From Hadesarchaea archaeon (GTDB taxonomy: Archaea > Hadarchaeota > Hadarchaeia > Hadarchaeales > WYZ-LMO6), in contig QNVD01000282.1 of NCBI GenBank assembly GCA_004347925.1, positions 1-5,992 of the forward strand: DNA of 5,992 bases, read 5' to 3'. How positions within the stretch are numbered: position 1 is the stretch's first letter; the number at the start of each line of letters is the position of its first letter. A program made the translations under genes and the position numbers. The notes beneath the pieces are model-generated. The model did no database searches. It saw nothing but the letters and a program-made list of their open reading frames with translations, and was not told where the DNA came from. This document shows positions 1-5,992 of this stretch, piece after piece.

Positions 1-1229
1 CGCTCTTCTGGTACGAGCCCAGGGAGGCCTCCGCCGATTCCTCCTCCGTCACCTACTCCACCTCCGTGGGGGCGCCGGGGAGCTTCGAGGGGGTGAGGGT
101 CACCTTCTACTCCAGCCCGGCCCACTACAGGCTGACCCTGATCGAGAACCTCAGGAACCCGGGAAGGGAGAGCTGCGAGCTGGTGATGAACCTCCTCCTC
201 TTCAGCGAGGGTAAGACGGGCTTCGCCTCCCTCCTCTCCTCCGATCCCCCCGTGGGAAGCCTGTACCGGGATGAGGAGAACAACTGGCACGCCTCCTTCA
301 GGCTCAGGCTGGCCCCCGGGGAGAGCAGGAGGGTGAGGGTGGAGCTGCTGTGGAGGACCGAGCTCTACGATCCCCGCCTCTCCCCGGAGAGCTCCGGAAC
401 CCTGGACGACCTTCCCCCCGGCCTGGAGGAGTACACGAGGGAGAGGGAGTACTGGGAGGTGGGGGAGCTCAGGCCCCTCTCCCTCCAGCTGGCGGGTGGG
501 GAGAGGAACCTGTACTCCCTGACCAGGAAGCTGCTGGAGTATGAGGACAGGAGCATCACCTACACCCCCACGCAGGAGAGGCAGGGGGCCCTCCTCACCC
601 TCCAGAAGGGGACCGGGGACTGCGACTGCCTCAGCGACCTCCTCATAGCCCTGCTCCGGGCCCTGGGCGTCCCCTCCAGGCTCTCCTTCGGCTGGACCGC
701 GGGGGAGAACGGGGCGGGCAACCACGCCTGGGTGGAGGTCTACCTACCGGAGAGGGGCTGGGAGCCCGTGGACCCCACCTGGTCGGGGGGAACGGAGAAG
801 TACCTCTTCAGGATGGACCCCCTTCACCTGACCAGGGGATCCAGGGGGCTGAGCTCCTCCGACGCCTACCTCTCCAAGGTCCACTACGGAGCCCTGGAGG
901 TGGGGCCCGAGGAGGTCTCCCTGAGCTATCTCTCCGAGGAGGAGGCCAGGGAGGGTTTCCTGACCTCCGCCAGGACCGTGCTCGGGCTGGCGGAGGGGGT
1001 GGGGGGAGACGACCCCAGGCTGGGGCTGGCCCGGGATAAGCTGGAGGCCGCGGGGGGAGGGGATCCGCAGGCGGCCCTGGACTCCCTGCGCTGGTCCATG
1101 GAGGTGCTGGGGGAGAGGGGGAAGCCGCTGGAGCTACCCGCCAGGATTCCCCCCTGGACCCCGCTGGCCCTGGGAGGGGCGGCGATCTGCCTGGTGGTGG
1201 CCCTGCTGCTGGGGCTGAGGAAGCGCTAG
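1..1229 (+). CDS. Transglutaminase-like domain protein, C-terminally membrane-anchored (5' end missing)
   Basis: The frame is open back to the window edge (first full codon at 3), so the gene begins upstream; the GTG at 66 is only the first in-window start-type codon. Residues below are counted from it. Residues 13-100 are beta-rich, resembling the domain that often precedes archaeal transglutaminase cores. The core is clear: GTGDCDC at 182-188 followed by [11 protein letters not shown] (195-205), then NHAWVEV (219-225) and VDPTW (235-239). This gives a Cys-His-Asp triad of C186, H220 and D236; C186 is preferred over C188 by its spacing to ALLR. A helical stretch (about 286-350) follows, then a hydrophobic segment (about 366-384) ending in RKR. 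Together these suggest an extracytoplasmic enzyme held by a C-terminal anchor, with a signal peptide expected outside the window. Such domains in prokaryotes are usually proteases or amide-processing enzymes; the substrate is unknown. The gene converges on trpB2 with a 4-bp overlap. Confidence 0.85.
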   Translation, partial: LFWYEPREASADSSSVTYSTSVGAPGSFEGVRVTFYSSPAHYRLTLIENLRNPGRESCELVMNLLLFSEGKTGFASLLSSDPPVGSLYRDEENNWHASFRLRLAPGESRRVRVELLWRTELYDPRLSPESSGTLDDLPPGLEEYTREREYWEVGELRPLSLQLAGGERNLYSLTRKLLEYEDRSITYTPTQERQGALLTLQKGTGDCDCLSDLLIALLRALGVPSRLSFGWTAGENGAGNHAWVEVYLPERGWEPVDPTWSGGTEKYLFRMDPLHLTRGSRGLSSSDAYLSKVHYGALEVGPEEVSLSYLSEEEAREGFLTSARTVLGLAEGVGGDDPRLGLARDKLEAAGGGDPQAALDSLRWSMEVLGERGKPLELPARIPPWTPLALGGAAICLVVALLLGLRKR

Positions 1230-2590
1230 GAGCGGGGCCTGGGCAGCTCCCTCAGGGCCTTCTCCACCAGCTCCTGGGGGTACTCGAAGTCCACCAGCTT
1301 CCCGTGGATGGCGGCATCCCAGGCCGCCAGGTCCAGCATCCCGTGCCCGCTGGCGTTGAAGAGGATGACCTTCTCCTCCCCCGTCTCCCTGCACCTGAGG
1401 GCCTCGTCCACCGCCGCCTTCACCGCGTGGGCCGTCTCGGGGGCCACCACGAAGCCCTCCGCCCTGGCGAAGAGCCTGGCGGCCTCGAAGACCTCGTTCT
1501 GGTGGTAGGCCCTGGCCCCCACGTAGCCCTCCCTGGTGAGCTTGCAGAGGAGGGGGGCGTCACCGTGGTACCGCAGCCCCCCGGCGTGGATGGGCGGGGG
1601 GACGAAGGTGTGTCCCAGCGTGTACATCTTGAGGAGGGGGGTGAGGCCGGCCGAATCCCCGTGGTCGTAGGTGTAGATCCCCTTGGTGAGGGTGGGGCAG
1701 GCCTTGGGCTCGCAGGAGAAGGCCTGCAGCTCGGGCTTCTTCCCGGTGAGCTTGTCCGCCAGGAAGGGGAAGAGAAGGCCGGAGTAGTTGCTCCCCCCTC
1801 CCACGCACCCCAGGATCACGTCGGGATAGTCCCCCGCCATCTCCATCTGCCTCTTGGCCTCCAGCCCCACGATGGTCTGGTGGAGGAGGACGTGGTTCAG
1901 GACGCTGCCCAGGGAGTACTTGGTGTGGGGGTGGGTCACGGCGTCCTCGATGGCCTCGGAGATGGCTATCCCCAGGCTGCCGGGGTTCTGGGGATCCTCC
2001 TTCAGGACCCTCCTCCCGTACTCCGTCCTGCTGCTGGGGCTGGGGACGCACTCCGCCCCCCAGATCTCCATGAGGATCCTGCGGTAGGGCTTCTGGTCGT
2101 AGCTGACCCTGACCATGTAGACGGTGCACTTGAGCCCGAAGAGCATGGTGGCGAAGGCCAGGGCGCTTCCCCACTGCCCCGCCCCCGTCTCGGTGGTGAG
2201 CCTCTCCACCCCCTCCTTCATGTTGTAGTAGGCCTGGGCCACGGAGGTGTTGGGCTTGTGGCTCCCCGGGGGGCTCACCCCTTCCCACTTGTAGTAGATC
2301 CTGGCCGGGGTCTTCAGCAGGCGCTCCAGCCTGACCGCCCGGTAGAGGGGGGTGGGCCTCCACAGCCTGTACACCTCCCTCACCTCCTCCGGGATGGGTA
2401 TCCACCTCTCCCGGCTGACCTCCTGCCTGATCAGCTCCCTGGGGAAGATGGGCTCCAGGTCCTCGGGCTTCACGGGCTGCCAGGTGGCCGGGTGGAGGGG
2501 GGGATCCAGGGGGGTGGGCAGGTCGGCCTGAATGTTGTACCAGGCCCTGGGCAGCTCCTCCTCGTCCAGCAGGTACTTCAGGCGCTCCAT
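1226..2590 (-). CDS. trpB2: TrpB2-type tryptophan synthase beta chain (PLP enzyme)
   Basis: This PLP-dependent fold-type II enzyme is expected to condense indole with serine (or phosphoserine) to make tryptophan in the cytoplasm. At 454 residues it matches the longer TrpB2 class rather than TrpB1 (about 400). Visible landmarks: an N-terminal extension rich in Pro and acidic residues (1-60); RPTPLYRA (78-85); GSHKPNTS (109-116) with K112 as the Schiff-base lysine; ETGAGQWG (134-141) with catalytic-type E134, the QWG being typical of TrpB2 where TrpB1 has QHG; the PLP phosphate loop GGGSN (264-268); and a C-terminal NASGHG (412-417). The ATG start has no Shine-Dalgarno match but has a TATA-like box about 26-32 bp upstream, suggesting a leaderless message. 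No trpA or other trp gene is in view, so it is probably a stand-alone TrpB2 for indole salvage or a TrpA-independent route. It lies 38 bp downstream of cofC on the same strand. Confidence 0.93.
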   Translation of the reverse strand: MERLKYLLDEEELPRAWYNIQADLPTPLDPPLHPATWQPVKPEDLEPIFPRELIRQEVSRERWIPIPEEVREVYRLWRPTPLYRAVRLERLLKTPARIYYKWEGVSPPGSHKPNTSVAQAYYNMKEGVERLTTETGAGQWGSALAFATMLFGLKCTVYMVRVSYDQKPYRRILMEIWGAECVPSPSSRTEYGRRVLKEDPQNPGSLGIAISEAIEDAVTHPHTKYSLGSVLNHVLLHQTIVGLEAKRQMEMAGDYPDVILGCVGGGSNYSGLLFPFLADKLTGKKPELQAFSCEPKACPTLTKGIYTYDHGDSAGLTPLLKMYTLGHTFVPPPIHAGGLRYHGDAPLLCKLTREGYVGARAYHQNEVFEAARLFARAEGFVVAPETAHAVKAAVDEALRCRETGEEKVILFNASGHGMLDLAAWDAAIHGKLVDFEYPQELVEKALRELPRPRS

Positions 2591-2604
2591 CTTGCCGTGT
2601 GGTT

Positions 2605-2636
2605 CGCCCCGAGGAATAAAAATGTTCCTCAGGGTG
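2605..2636 (-). repeat. Imperfect inverted repeat around the trpB2 TATA-like box
   Basis: The 38-bp gap between cofC and trpB2 contains a perfect 6-bp inverted repeat, GAGGAA (2611-2616) and TTCCTC (2625-2630), around an 8-nt A/T-rich centre. Pairing extends outward imperfectly through 2605-2610 and 2631-2636 (CGCCCC against AGGGTG). The cofC TGA stop (2629-2631) sits in one arm. It could be an operator, an RNA hairpin at the end of cofC, or chance. The T-rich centre on the trpB2 strand also resembles the U-rich signal at which archaeal polymerase tends to terminate. Confidence 0.4.
2615..2623 (-). promoter_or_regulatory. TATA-like box for trpB2
   Basis: Read on the minus strand this is ATTTTTATT, one of very few A/T-rich runs in the window. 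Its downstream end is about 25 bp from the trpB2 ATG (A at 2590). Archaeal TATA boxes are centred about 26-27 bp before the transcription start, so transcription would begin at or within a few bases of the ATG, giving a leaderless or nearly leaderless mRNA. This agrees with the absence of a ribosome binding site. It implies trpB2 can be transcribed independently of cofC. Confidence 0.5.
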
Positions 2637-3306
2637 CAAATCTGTTCTTACCCAGGGAGAGGAGGAACTCCCTGGTGCGGGTTCCCAGGCCCAGCGTCTC
2701 CGCCGCCAGCAGGTCCTCCACCCCGTCCACGTCCGTGGCCAGGGTGGGGGAGCGGTAGATCTTGGGCCTTATCCCCGCCCTGAGGCTCTCCCTCACGTGC
2801 AGGGGGAAGCTCTCCCCCCCGAACCTCAGCGGTATCACGTCCGGGGGGCGCAGGAGGAGGGCGTTGGTCCCCAGGGTGCGGGAGGGGGAGAGCACCACCT
2901 CCCTCTCCCCCTCCGCCCTCCCCCTGAGCTCCTCCACATCCCTCACCCTGAGGAAGGGGAGGTCGGCGGGGAGGATCAGCACCTCCCCGGCCCCCTCCCC
3001 CATCGCCCTGCCCCTCGCGAGGGAAAGGGCCAGGTTGAGCTCCAGGCCGGGCTCCCTGAAGGTCCTGGCCCCCAGGGAGGAGGCCAGGCGCAGGACCTCC
3101 TCGTCCGGGGACACCACCATCTTCTCCACCCCCACCTGCGAGAGGACCCTGAGCATGTCGGTGAGCATGCACAGCACCAGCTCCCTCCTCTCCTCCGGCG
3201 TGAGGATTCCCTCGAAGCTGGACTTGGCCCTCGAGAGGGACTTCACGGGGAGGAGGACCAGCCCTTCCCCCCTTCCCATCCTCTCCATGGAAAGGGAGAG
3301 GGGCAC
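2629..3306 (-). CDS. cofC: CofC, 2-phospho-L-lactate guanylyltransferase
   Basis: CofC activates 2-phospho-L-lactate (phosphoenolpyruvate or 3-phosphoglycerate in some lineages) with GTP, giving the unit that CofD transfers to FO in F420 synthesis. At 225 residues it has the family length. Motifs in order: [11 protein letters not shown] (18-28), the N-terminal nucleotide-binding segment; PADLPFL (113-119), the metal/nucleotide aspartate motif; GTNALLL (146-152); [10 protein letters not shown] (161-170); and [10 protein letters not shown] (190-199). One departure is KSSF at 28-31, where I expect KSRL. The start is uncertain. GTG at 3306 is used here because GGGAG lies 7 nt upstream, but ATG at 3288 or 3279 would also leave the whole domain intact; the last gives the short N-terminus ([13 protein letters not shown]) usual for the family. 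It diverges from cofG and is followed on the same strand by trpB2. Confidence 0.93.
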   Translation of the reverse strand: MPLSLSMERMGRGEGLVLLPVKSLSRAKSSFEGILTPEERRELVLCMLTDMLRVLSQVGVEKMVVSPDEEVLRLASSLGARTFREPGLELNLALSLARGRAMGEGAGEVLILPADLPFLRVRDVEELRGRAEGEREVVLSPSRTLGTNALLLRPPDVIPLRFGGESFPLHVRESLRAGIRPKIYRSPTLATDVDGVEDLLAAETLGLGTRTREFLLSLGKNRFAP

Positions 3307-3341
3307 CTTTTTACTCCCTTCGGACCCCTCCGGAGGTTTTT
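3307..3341. promoter_or_regulatory. Divergent cofC/cofG control region
   Basis: Only 35 bp separate the outermost possible starts. Two A/T boxes stand out: TTTTTA at 3308-3313 and TTTTTAT at 3337-3343, centred 29-30 bp apart. Between them is a perfect 10-bp palindrome, CCTCCGGAGG (3327-3336). On the + strand its GGAGG half (3332-3336) is 5 nt before the ATG at 3342; on the - strand GGGAG (3314-3318) is 7 nt before the GTG at 3306. Both promoters must lie here or inside the opposing genes' first codons. The palindrome could be an operator, but 10-bp palindromes are not rare in DNA this GC-rich. Confidence 0.55.
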
Positions 3342-4382
3342 ATGGGGGGGCTTCCGGGTGGGATGATGGCCCGCTCGGCGTCCAGGGTGGTCACCTACTC
3401 CCCCAACGTCTTCGTTCCCCTCACCACCTTCTGCAGGAACCGGTGCGCCTACTGCGGCTTCAGGAGGGAGGAGGGGGAGGCCACCCTTCTCTCCCCCCAG
3501 GAGGTCTTCTCCTTGGTGCTCCGGGGGAAGAAGGCCGGCTGCTCCGAGGTCCTCTTCACCCTGGGGGAAAGGCCTGAGGTCCATCCCCGGGCCAGGAGGG
3601 AGCTGGAGGGGATGGGGTACCGGAGCATCTCCGACTACCTGGAGGAGCTCTGCAGGCACATCCTGAGGCTCGGCCTCCTCCCCCACACCAACGCCGGGAT
3701 CCTGGACGTGGAGGAGCTGAGGAGGCTGAGGAGGTACAACGCCAGCATGGGGCTGATGCTGGAGTGCGCCTCCAGGCTGGAGGCTCACAGGGAGAGCCCC
3801 GGGAAGGACCCGGGGGTGAGGCTGGAGTTCATCGAGAGGGCGGGGGAGCTCAGGATCCCCTTCACCACCGGCATCCTGGTGGGCATAGGGGAGGGCCGGG
3901 AGGACAGGAGGAGGTCGCTGGAGGAGATAGGGAGGCTGCACGAGCGGTACGGCCACATCCAGGAGGTGATCATCCAGCCCTTCTCCCCGAAGCCCGGCAC
4001 CCCCATGGGGAGCCTCCCCCCTCCCCCGGAGGAGGAGGTGCTGGAGACCGTCAGGATGGCCGCCGAGATCCTCCCCCCGGAGGTGGGCATCCAGATCCCC
4101 CCCAACCTGGTGGAGGACGTGGTGCCCTTCCTGAGGGAGGGGGCCAACGACCTGGGGGGGATCTCCGAGGTCACCCCCGACTTCGTCAACCCCGAGCGAC
4201 CCTGGCCCGGCCTGCCCTCCCTCCGCCGCAGGCTGGAGGCCGAGGGGTTCAGGCTCAGGGGGAGGCTGCCCCTCTATCCCAGGTACGCGAGGGACCCCTC
4301 CTTCATGTCGGAGGAGGTGAGGAGGGTGGTGTCCAGGCTGGCGGACGAGGAAGGGTATCTGCGCCCTCCCCAAAAAGATTAA
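3342..4382 (+). CDS. cofG: CofG, FO synthase subunit 1 (radical SAM)
   Basis: CofG is one half of archaeal FO synthase. With CofH it builds 7,8-didemethyl-8-hydroxy-5-deazariboflavin, the F420 chromophore; CofG performs the second radical step, closing the ring. The radical SAM cluster motif is C31-RNR-C35-AY-C38, followed by GF. Family markers follow: FTLGERPE (72-79), LPHTNAGIL (113-121), SMGLMLECAS (135-144), GILVGIGE (177-184) and QPFSPKPGTPM (212-222), then the conserved AND-LGG-ISEVTPDFVNPE tail (268-285). The 346-residue length is normal for stand-alone CofG; in bacteria the two halves are fused as FbiC. The start is debatable. ATG 3342 has GGAGG 5 nt upstream and is used here, but it lies inside a TATA-like box. 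The paired ATGs at 3363/3366 sit 20-23 bp downstream of that box and would suit a leaderless start. CofH follows after 25 bp. Confidence 0.95.
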   Translation: MGGLPGGMMARSASRVVTYSPNVFVPLTTFCRNRCAYCGFRREEGEATLLSPQEVFSLVLRGKKAGCSEVLFTLGERPEVHPRARRELEGMGYRSISDYLEELCRHILRLGLLPHTNAGILDVEELRRLRRYNASMGLMLECASRLEAHRESPGKDPGVRLEFIERAGELRIPFTTGILVGIGEGREDRRRSLEEIGRLHERYGHIQEVIIQPFSPKPGTPMGSLPPPPEEEVLETVRMAAEILPPEVGIQIPPNLVEDVVPFLREGANDLGGISEVTPDFVNPERPWPGLPSLRRRLEAEGFRLRGRLPLYPRYARDPSFMSEEVRRVVSRLADEEGYLRPPQKD

Positions 4383-4395
4383 GAGCGAAAAGACC

Positions 4396-4400
4396 AGAGG
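4396..4400 (+). promoter_or_regulatory. Ribosome binding site of cofH
   Basis: AGAGG lies 7 nt upstream of the ATG at 4408 and supports that start. It sits in the 25-bp cofG-cofH gap. The adjoining A/T-rich run AAAAAGATTAA (4372-4382), which includes the cofG stop, is about 26-36 bp before the ATG and could act as a weak internal promoter. Co-transcription with cofG is the simpler reading. Confidence 0.45.
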
Positions 4401-4407
4401 CTTCGGC

Positions 4408-5556
4408 ATGGAGGGAACCGGGGCTCTCTTCCAGCTCGCGGAGAACTTCGAGAGGGCCCTCAGCCTGATCGACCCCCTCGTGGCCGAGGCGCTGGAGAGG
4501 AGCCTCTCGGGAAGGGACCTGGACCTCAGGCAGGCGGCGGAGCTGCTCAGGGCGGAGGGGAGGGAGCTCCGGCTGCTCCTGCACACGGCCGACCTGGTGA
4601 GGAGGAGGCTGGTGGGCGAGGTGGCCACGTACGTGGTCAACCGCAACATCAACCACACCAACCTCTGCATCGGCTCCTGCAGGTTCTGCGCCTTCCGGCG
4701 TCCCCCCTCCCATCCCGAGGCCTACTGCCTCACCCCCGCCCAGCTGGAGGCCAAGGTCAGGGAGGCCGTGGGGAGGGGGGCCACGGAGATCTGCCTGCAG
4801 GGGGGCCTCCATCCCGAGCTCGGGCTGGAGGACTACCTCGAGCTGGTGAGGGTGGTGAAGGGGGTCTCACCGGAGCTCCACCTCCACGCCTTCTCCCCGG
4901 CCGAGCTGGACCACCTCTCCAGGAGGGAGGGAATGCCGGTGGGGGAGGTGGTGAGGGCCCTGAAGGAGGCCGGCCTGGACTCCGTTCCCGGAACGGCTGC
5001 GGAGATCCTCAGCGACAGGGTGAGGGGGATCCTCTGCCCCACCAAGATCGGGACCGGGAGGTGGGTGGAGGTGGTGAAGACCTGCCACCGCATGGGGATC
5101 CCCACCACCTCCACCATGATGTACGGGACGGTGGAGACCCTGGAGGAGAGGGCTGGGCACCTCCTGCTGCTGAGGGAGATCCAGAGGGAAACGGGGGGGT
5201 TCACGGAGTTCGTCCCCCTCCCCGTGGTCCCCCACCGGACCGAGCTCGCCTCGCTGGGGATAAGGCCTCCCAGCCTGGAGGAGAACCTCAGGCTGCACGC
5301 CGTGGCCAGGCTGGTGCTGGCCGGGTACATCAACCACGTGCAGGCCTCCTGGGTGAAGCTGGGTCCCGAGGGCGCCCGCACCATGCTCCTGGCCGGAGCG
5401 GACGACTTGGGGGGCACCCTCTTCGAGGAGAACATCACCAGGGAGGCGGGGGGGAGGTGGGGGCAGGGGATGGAGCCCCACCAGCTCCGGTCCCTGATCC
5501 TGAGGGCGGGAAGGATCCCCAGGCAGAGGGACACCCTCTACCGGCTCCTAGACTAG
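4408..5556 (+). CDS. cofH: CofH, FO synthase subunit 2 (radical SAM)
   Basis: CofH carries out the first radical step of FO synthesis, coupling a tyrosine-derived fragment to 5-amino-6-ribitylaminouracil; CofG then completes the ring. A helical N-terminal segment (1-75) precedes the barrel, as is usual for CofH. The iron-sulfur motif is C87-IGS-C91-RF-C94, within NINHTNLC-IGS-CRFCAF. Other markers: ICLQGGLHPEL (128-138), HLHAFSPAE (158-166), PGTAAEIL (194-201), STMMYGTVET (235-244), FVPLPVVP (268-275), INHVQASWVKLG (308-319) and ADDLGGTLFEENITREAG (331-348). At 382 residues it is family length and looks intact. The related menaquinone-pathway enzymes MqnE and MqnC share this architecture, but the motifs plus adjacent cofG, cofC and cofD make CofH the firm choice. 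It ends in a TAG overlapping the cofD stop. Confidence 0.95.
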   Translation: MEGTGALFQLAENFERALSLIDPLVAEALERSLSGRDLDLRQAAELLRAEGRELRLLLHTADLVRRRLVGEVATYVVNRNINHTNLCIGSCRFCAFRRPPSHPEAYCLTPAQLEAKVREAVGRGATEICLQGGLHPELGLEDYLELVRVVKGVSPELHLHAFSPAELDHLSRREGMPVGEVVRALKEAGLDSVPGTAAEILSDRVRGILCPTKIGTGRWVEVVKTCHRMGIPTTSTMMYGTVETLEERAGHLLLLREIQRETGGFTEFVPLPVVPHRTELASLGIRPPSLEENLRLHAVARLVLAGYINHVQASWVKLGPEGARTMLLAGADDLGGTLFEENITREAGGRWGQGMEPHQLRSLILRAGRIPRQRDTLYRLLD

Positions 5557-5992
5557 CCCATCTCCTCCAGGATCTTCCCCGCCAGCCTCCTCCTCTCCCT
5601 CAGGTTCCTCATCCAGAGGTTGACCCTGTGCACCTCCATCCCCAGCTCCCTCAGCCTGGGGGCGAACTCCCCGTCGGTGGAGTGGAGGAAGAAGTGGCCC
5701 GCCACCTCCCGGTAGTACTCCGCCACCCCCGCGGGGCTGACCTCCAGTCCCAGCGCCCTCATCAGCTTCCCCGCCGGACCGCTCACGGGGGACCTCCCGA
5801 GGATGGGGCTGACCACCGCCACCTCCTCCCTCCTCCTCCTCAGCTCCTCCCTGATCCCCCTGAGGGAGAGGATGGGGCCTATGCTGGTCACGGGGTTGCT
5901 GGGGCCTATGAGGATGAAATCGCTCTCCCTCAGGGCCCGCAGCACCCCGGGAGCGGGGGAGGCCCTCTCGGATCCCCTGAACCTCACCCCCC
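5553..5992 (-). CDS. cofD: CofD, 2-phospho-L-lactate transferase (C-terminal part only)
   Basis: CofD transfers the phospholactyl unit from the CofC product (LPPG) to FO, forming F420-0. Only about the last 145 residues of an expected roughly 300 are present; the frame runs off the window end, and the GTG at 5987 is an internal valine. Numbering from it, the recognisable blocks are APGVLRAL (12-19), FILIGPSNPVTSIGPIL (25-41), VVSPILG (59-65), PVSGPAGKLM (68-77), SPAGVAEYY (85-93) and the C-terminal WMRNLRERRRLAGKIL (126-141). At 101-106 the sequence is FLHSTD, where I recall an aspartate in place of this histidine in many homologues (a D-x-x-D pair). The gene converges on cofH through a shared CTAG, leaving no room for separate terminators. 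Confidence 0.92.
   Translation of the reverse strand, partial: GVRFRGSERASPAPGVLRALRESDFILIGPSNPVTSIGPILSLRGIREELRRRREEVAVVSPILGRSPVSGPAGKLMRALGLEVSPAGVAEYYREVAGHFFLHSTDGEFAPRLRELGMEVHRVNLWMRNLRERRRLAGKILEEMG

Noticed and set aside
1560..2639. 359-codon - strand open frame overlapping trpB2 in another frame
   Set aside because: The translation is strongly Gly/Pro/His/Arg-biased, a typical shifted frame of a high-GC gene. The overlapping frame is clearly TrpB2.
1304..2758. 484-codon + strand open frame opposite trpB2 and the cofC 3' end
   Set aside because: Its translation is low-complexity (Gly, Pro, Leu, His and Val rich) with no family motifs, and it lies antisense to two clear genes. It is a by-product of high GC and AGG codons.
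3764..4468. + strand open frame overlapping cofG and the cofH start
   Set aside because: It is a frame-shifted shadow of cofG: the Gly/Arg/Pro-rich translation has no recognisable domain and crosses the cofG-cofH junction.
3243..4670. 475-codon - strand open frame opposite cofG and the cofH start
   Set aside because: It is antisense to cofG, which has full CofG motifs. The translation is Pro/Leu/His/Gly-rich without domain features, and it runs through the cofC/cofG promoter region.
4833..5534. 233-codon - strand open frame opposite cofH
   Set aside because: It mirrors cofH codons (Ser- and Arg-rich translation, no motif) and has no independent support.
4408..5556. Possibility that the second radical SAM gene is MqnE or MqnC of the futalosine menaquinone pathway
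   Set aside because: The HAFSPAE, QASWVKLG and ADDLGGTLFEENITREAG blocks plus adjacent cofG, cofC and cofD fit CofH much better; no other menaquinone gene is present.
1..5992. tRNA, rRNA, CRISPR array, insertion sequence or phage features
   Set aside because: I saw no regularly spaced repeats, tRNA-like cloverleaf, transposase motifs or terminal inverted repeats, and coding genes leave almost no space for them. A covariance-model scan was not possible here.

Overview
The window is high-GC DNA (by eye well above 60% G+C) that is almost entirely coding. It most likely comes from an archaeon, plausibly a thermophile. The archaeal reading rests on four points: a complete split FO synthase (separate CofG and CofH), an archaeal-style CofC/CofD pair for coenzyme F420, a TrpB2-type tryptophan synthase beta chain, and short A/T-rich TATA-like boxes about 25-30 bp upstream of starts. 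Arginine is written almost entirely as AGG, a habit common in thermophilic archaea. I cannot place the organism further from this sequence alone.

Layout. (1) 1-1229, + strand: the 3' part of a transglutaminase-like protein with a C-terminal membrane anchor; its N-terminus lies outside the window. (2) 1226-2590, - strand: trpB2, tail-to-tail with gene 1 and sharing a CTAG with it so that both end in TAG. (3) 2629-3306, - strand: cofC, 38 bp upstream of trpB2 and on the same strand. (4) 3307-3341: a very short divergent control region. (5) 3342-4382 and 4408-5556, + strand: cofG then cofH, 25 bp apart, a likely operon. (6) 5553-5992, - strand: the 3' part of cofD, again tail-to-tail through a shared CTAG.

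The centre of the window is an F420 biosynthesis island. CofG and CofH together make the deazaflavin FO from a tyrosine-derived and a pyrimidine substrate. CofC activates 2-phospho-L-lactate (or a related 3-carbon phosphate) with GTP. CofD transfers the activated unit onto FO to give F420-0. The glutamate ligase CofE is not in the window. TrpB2 and the transglutaminase-like protein have no evident role in this pathway.

I do not see a novel multi-gene system here: every coding region falls into a recognisable family. The items worth a second look are regulatory and architectural. They are the overlapping divergent cofC/cofG promoter region with two competing start-site models, the inverted repeat centred on the trpB2 TATA-like box, the twice-used CTAG shared stop, and a few family-motif substitutions in CofC and CofD.
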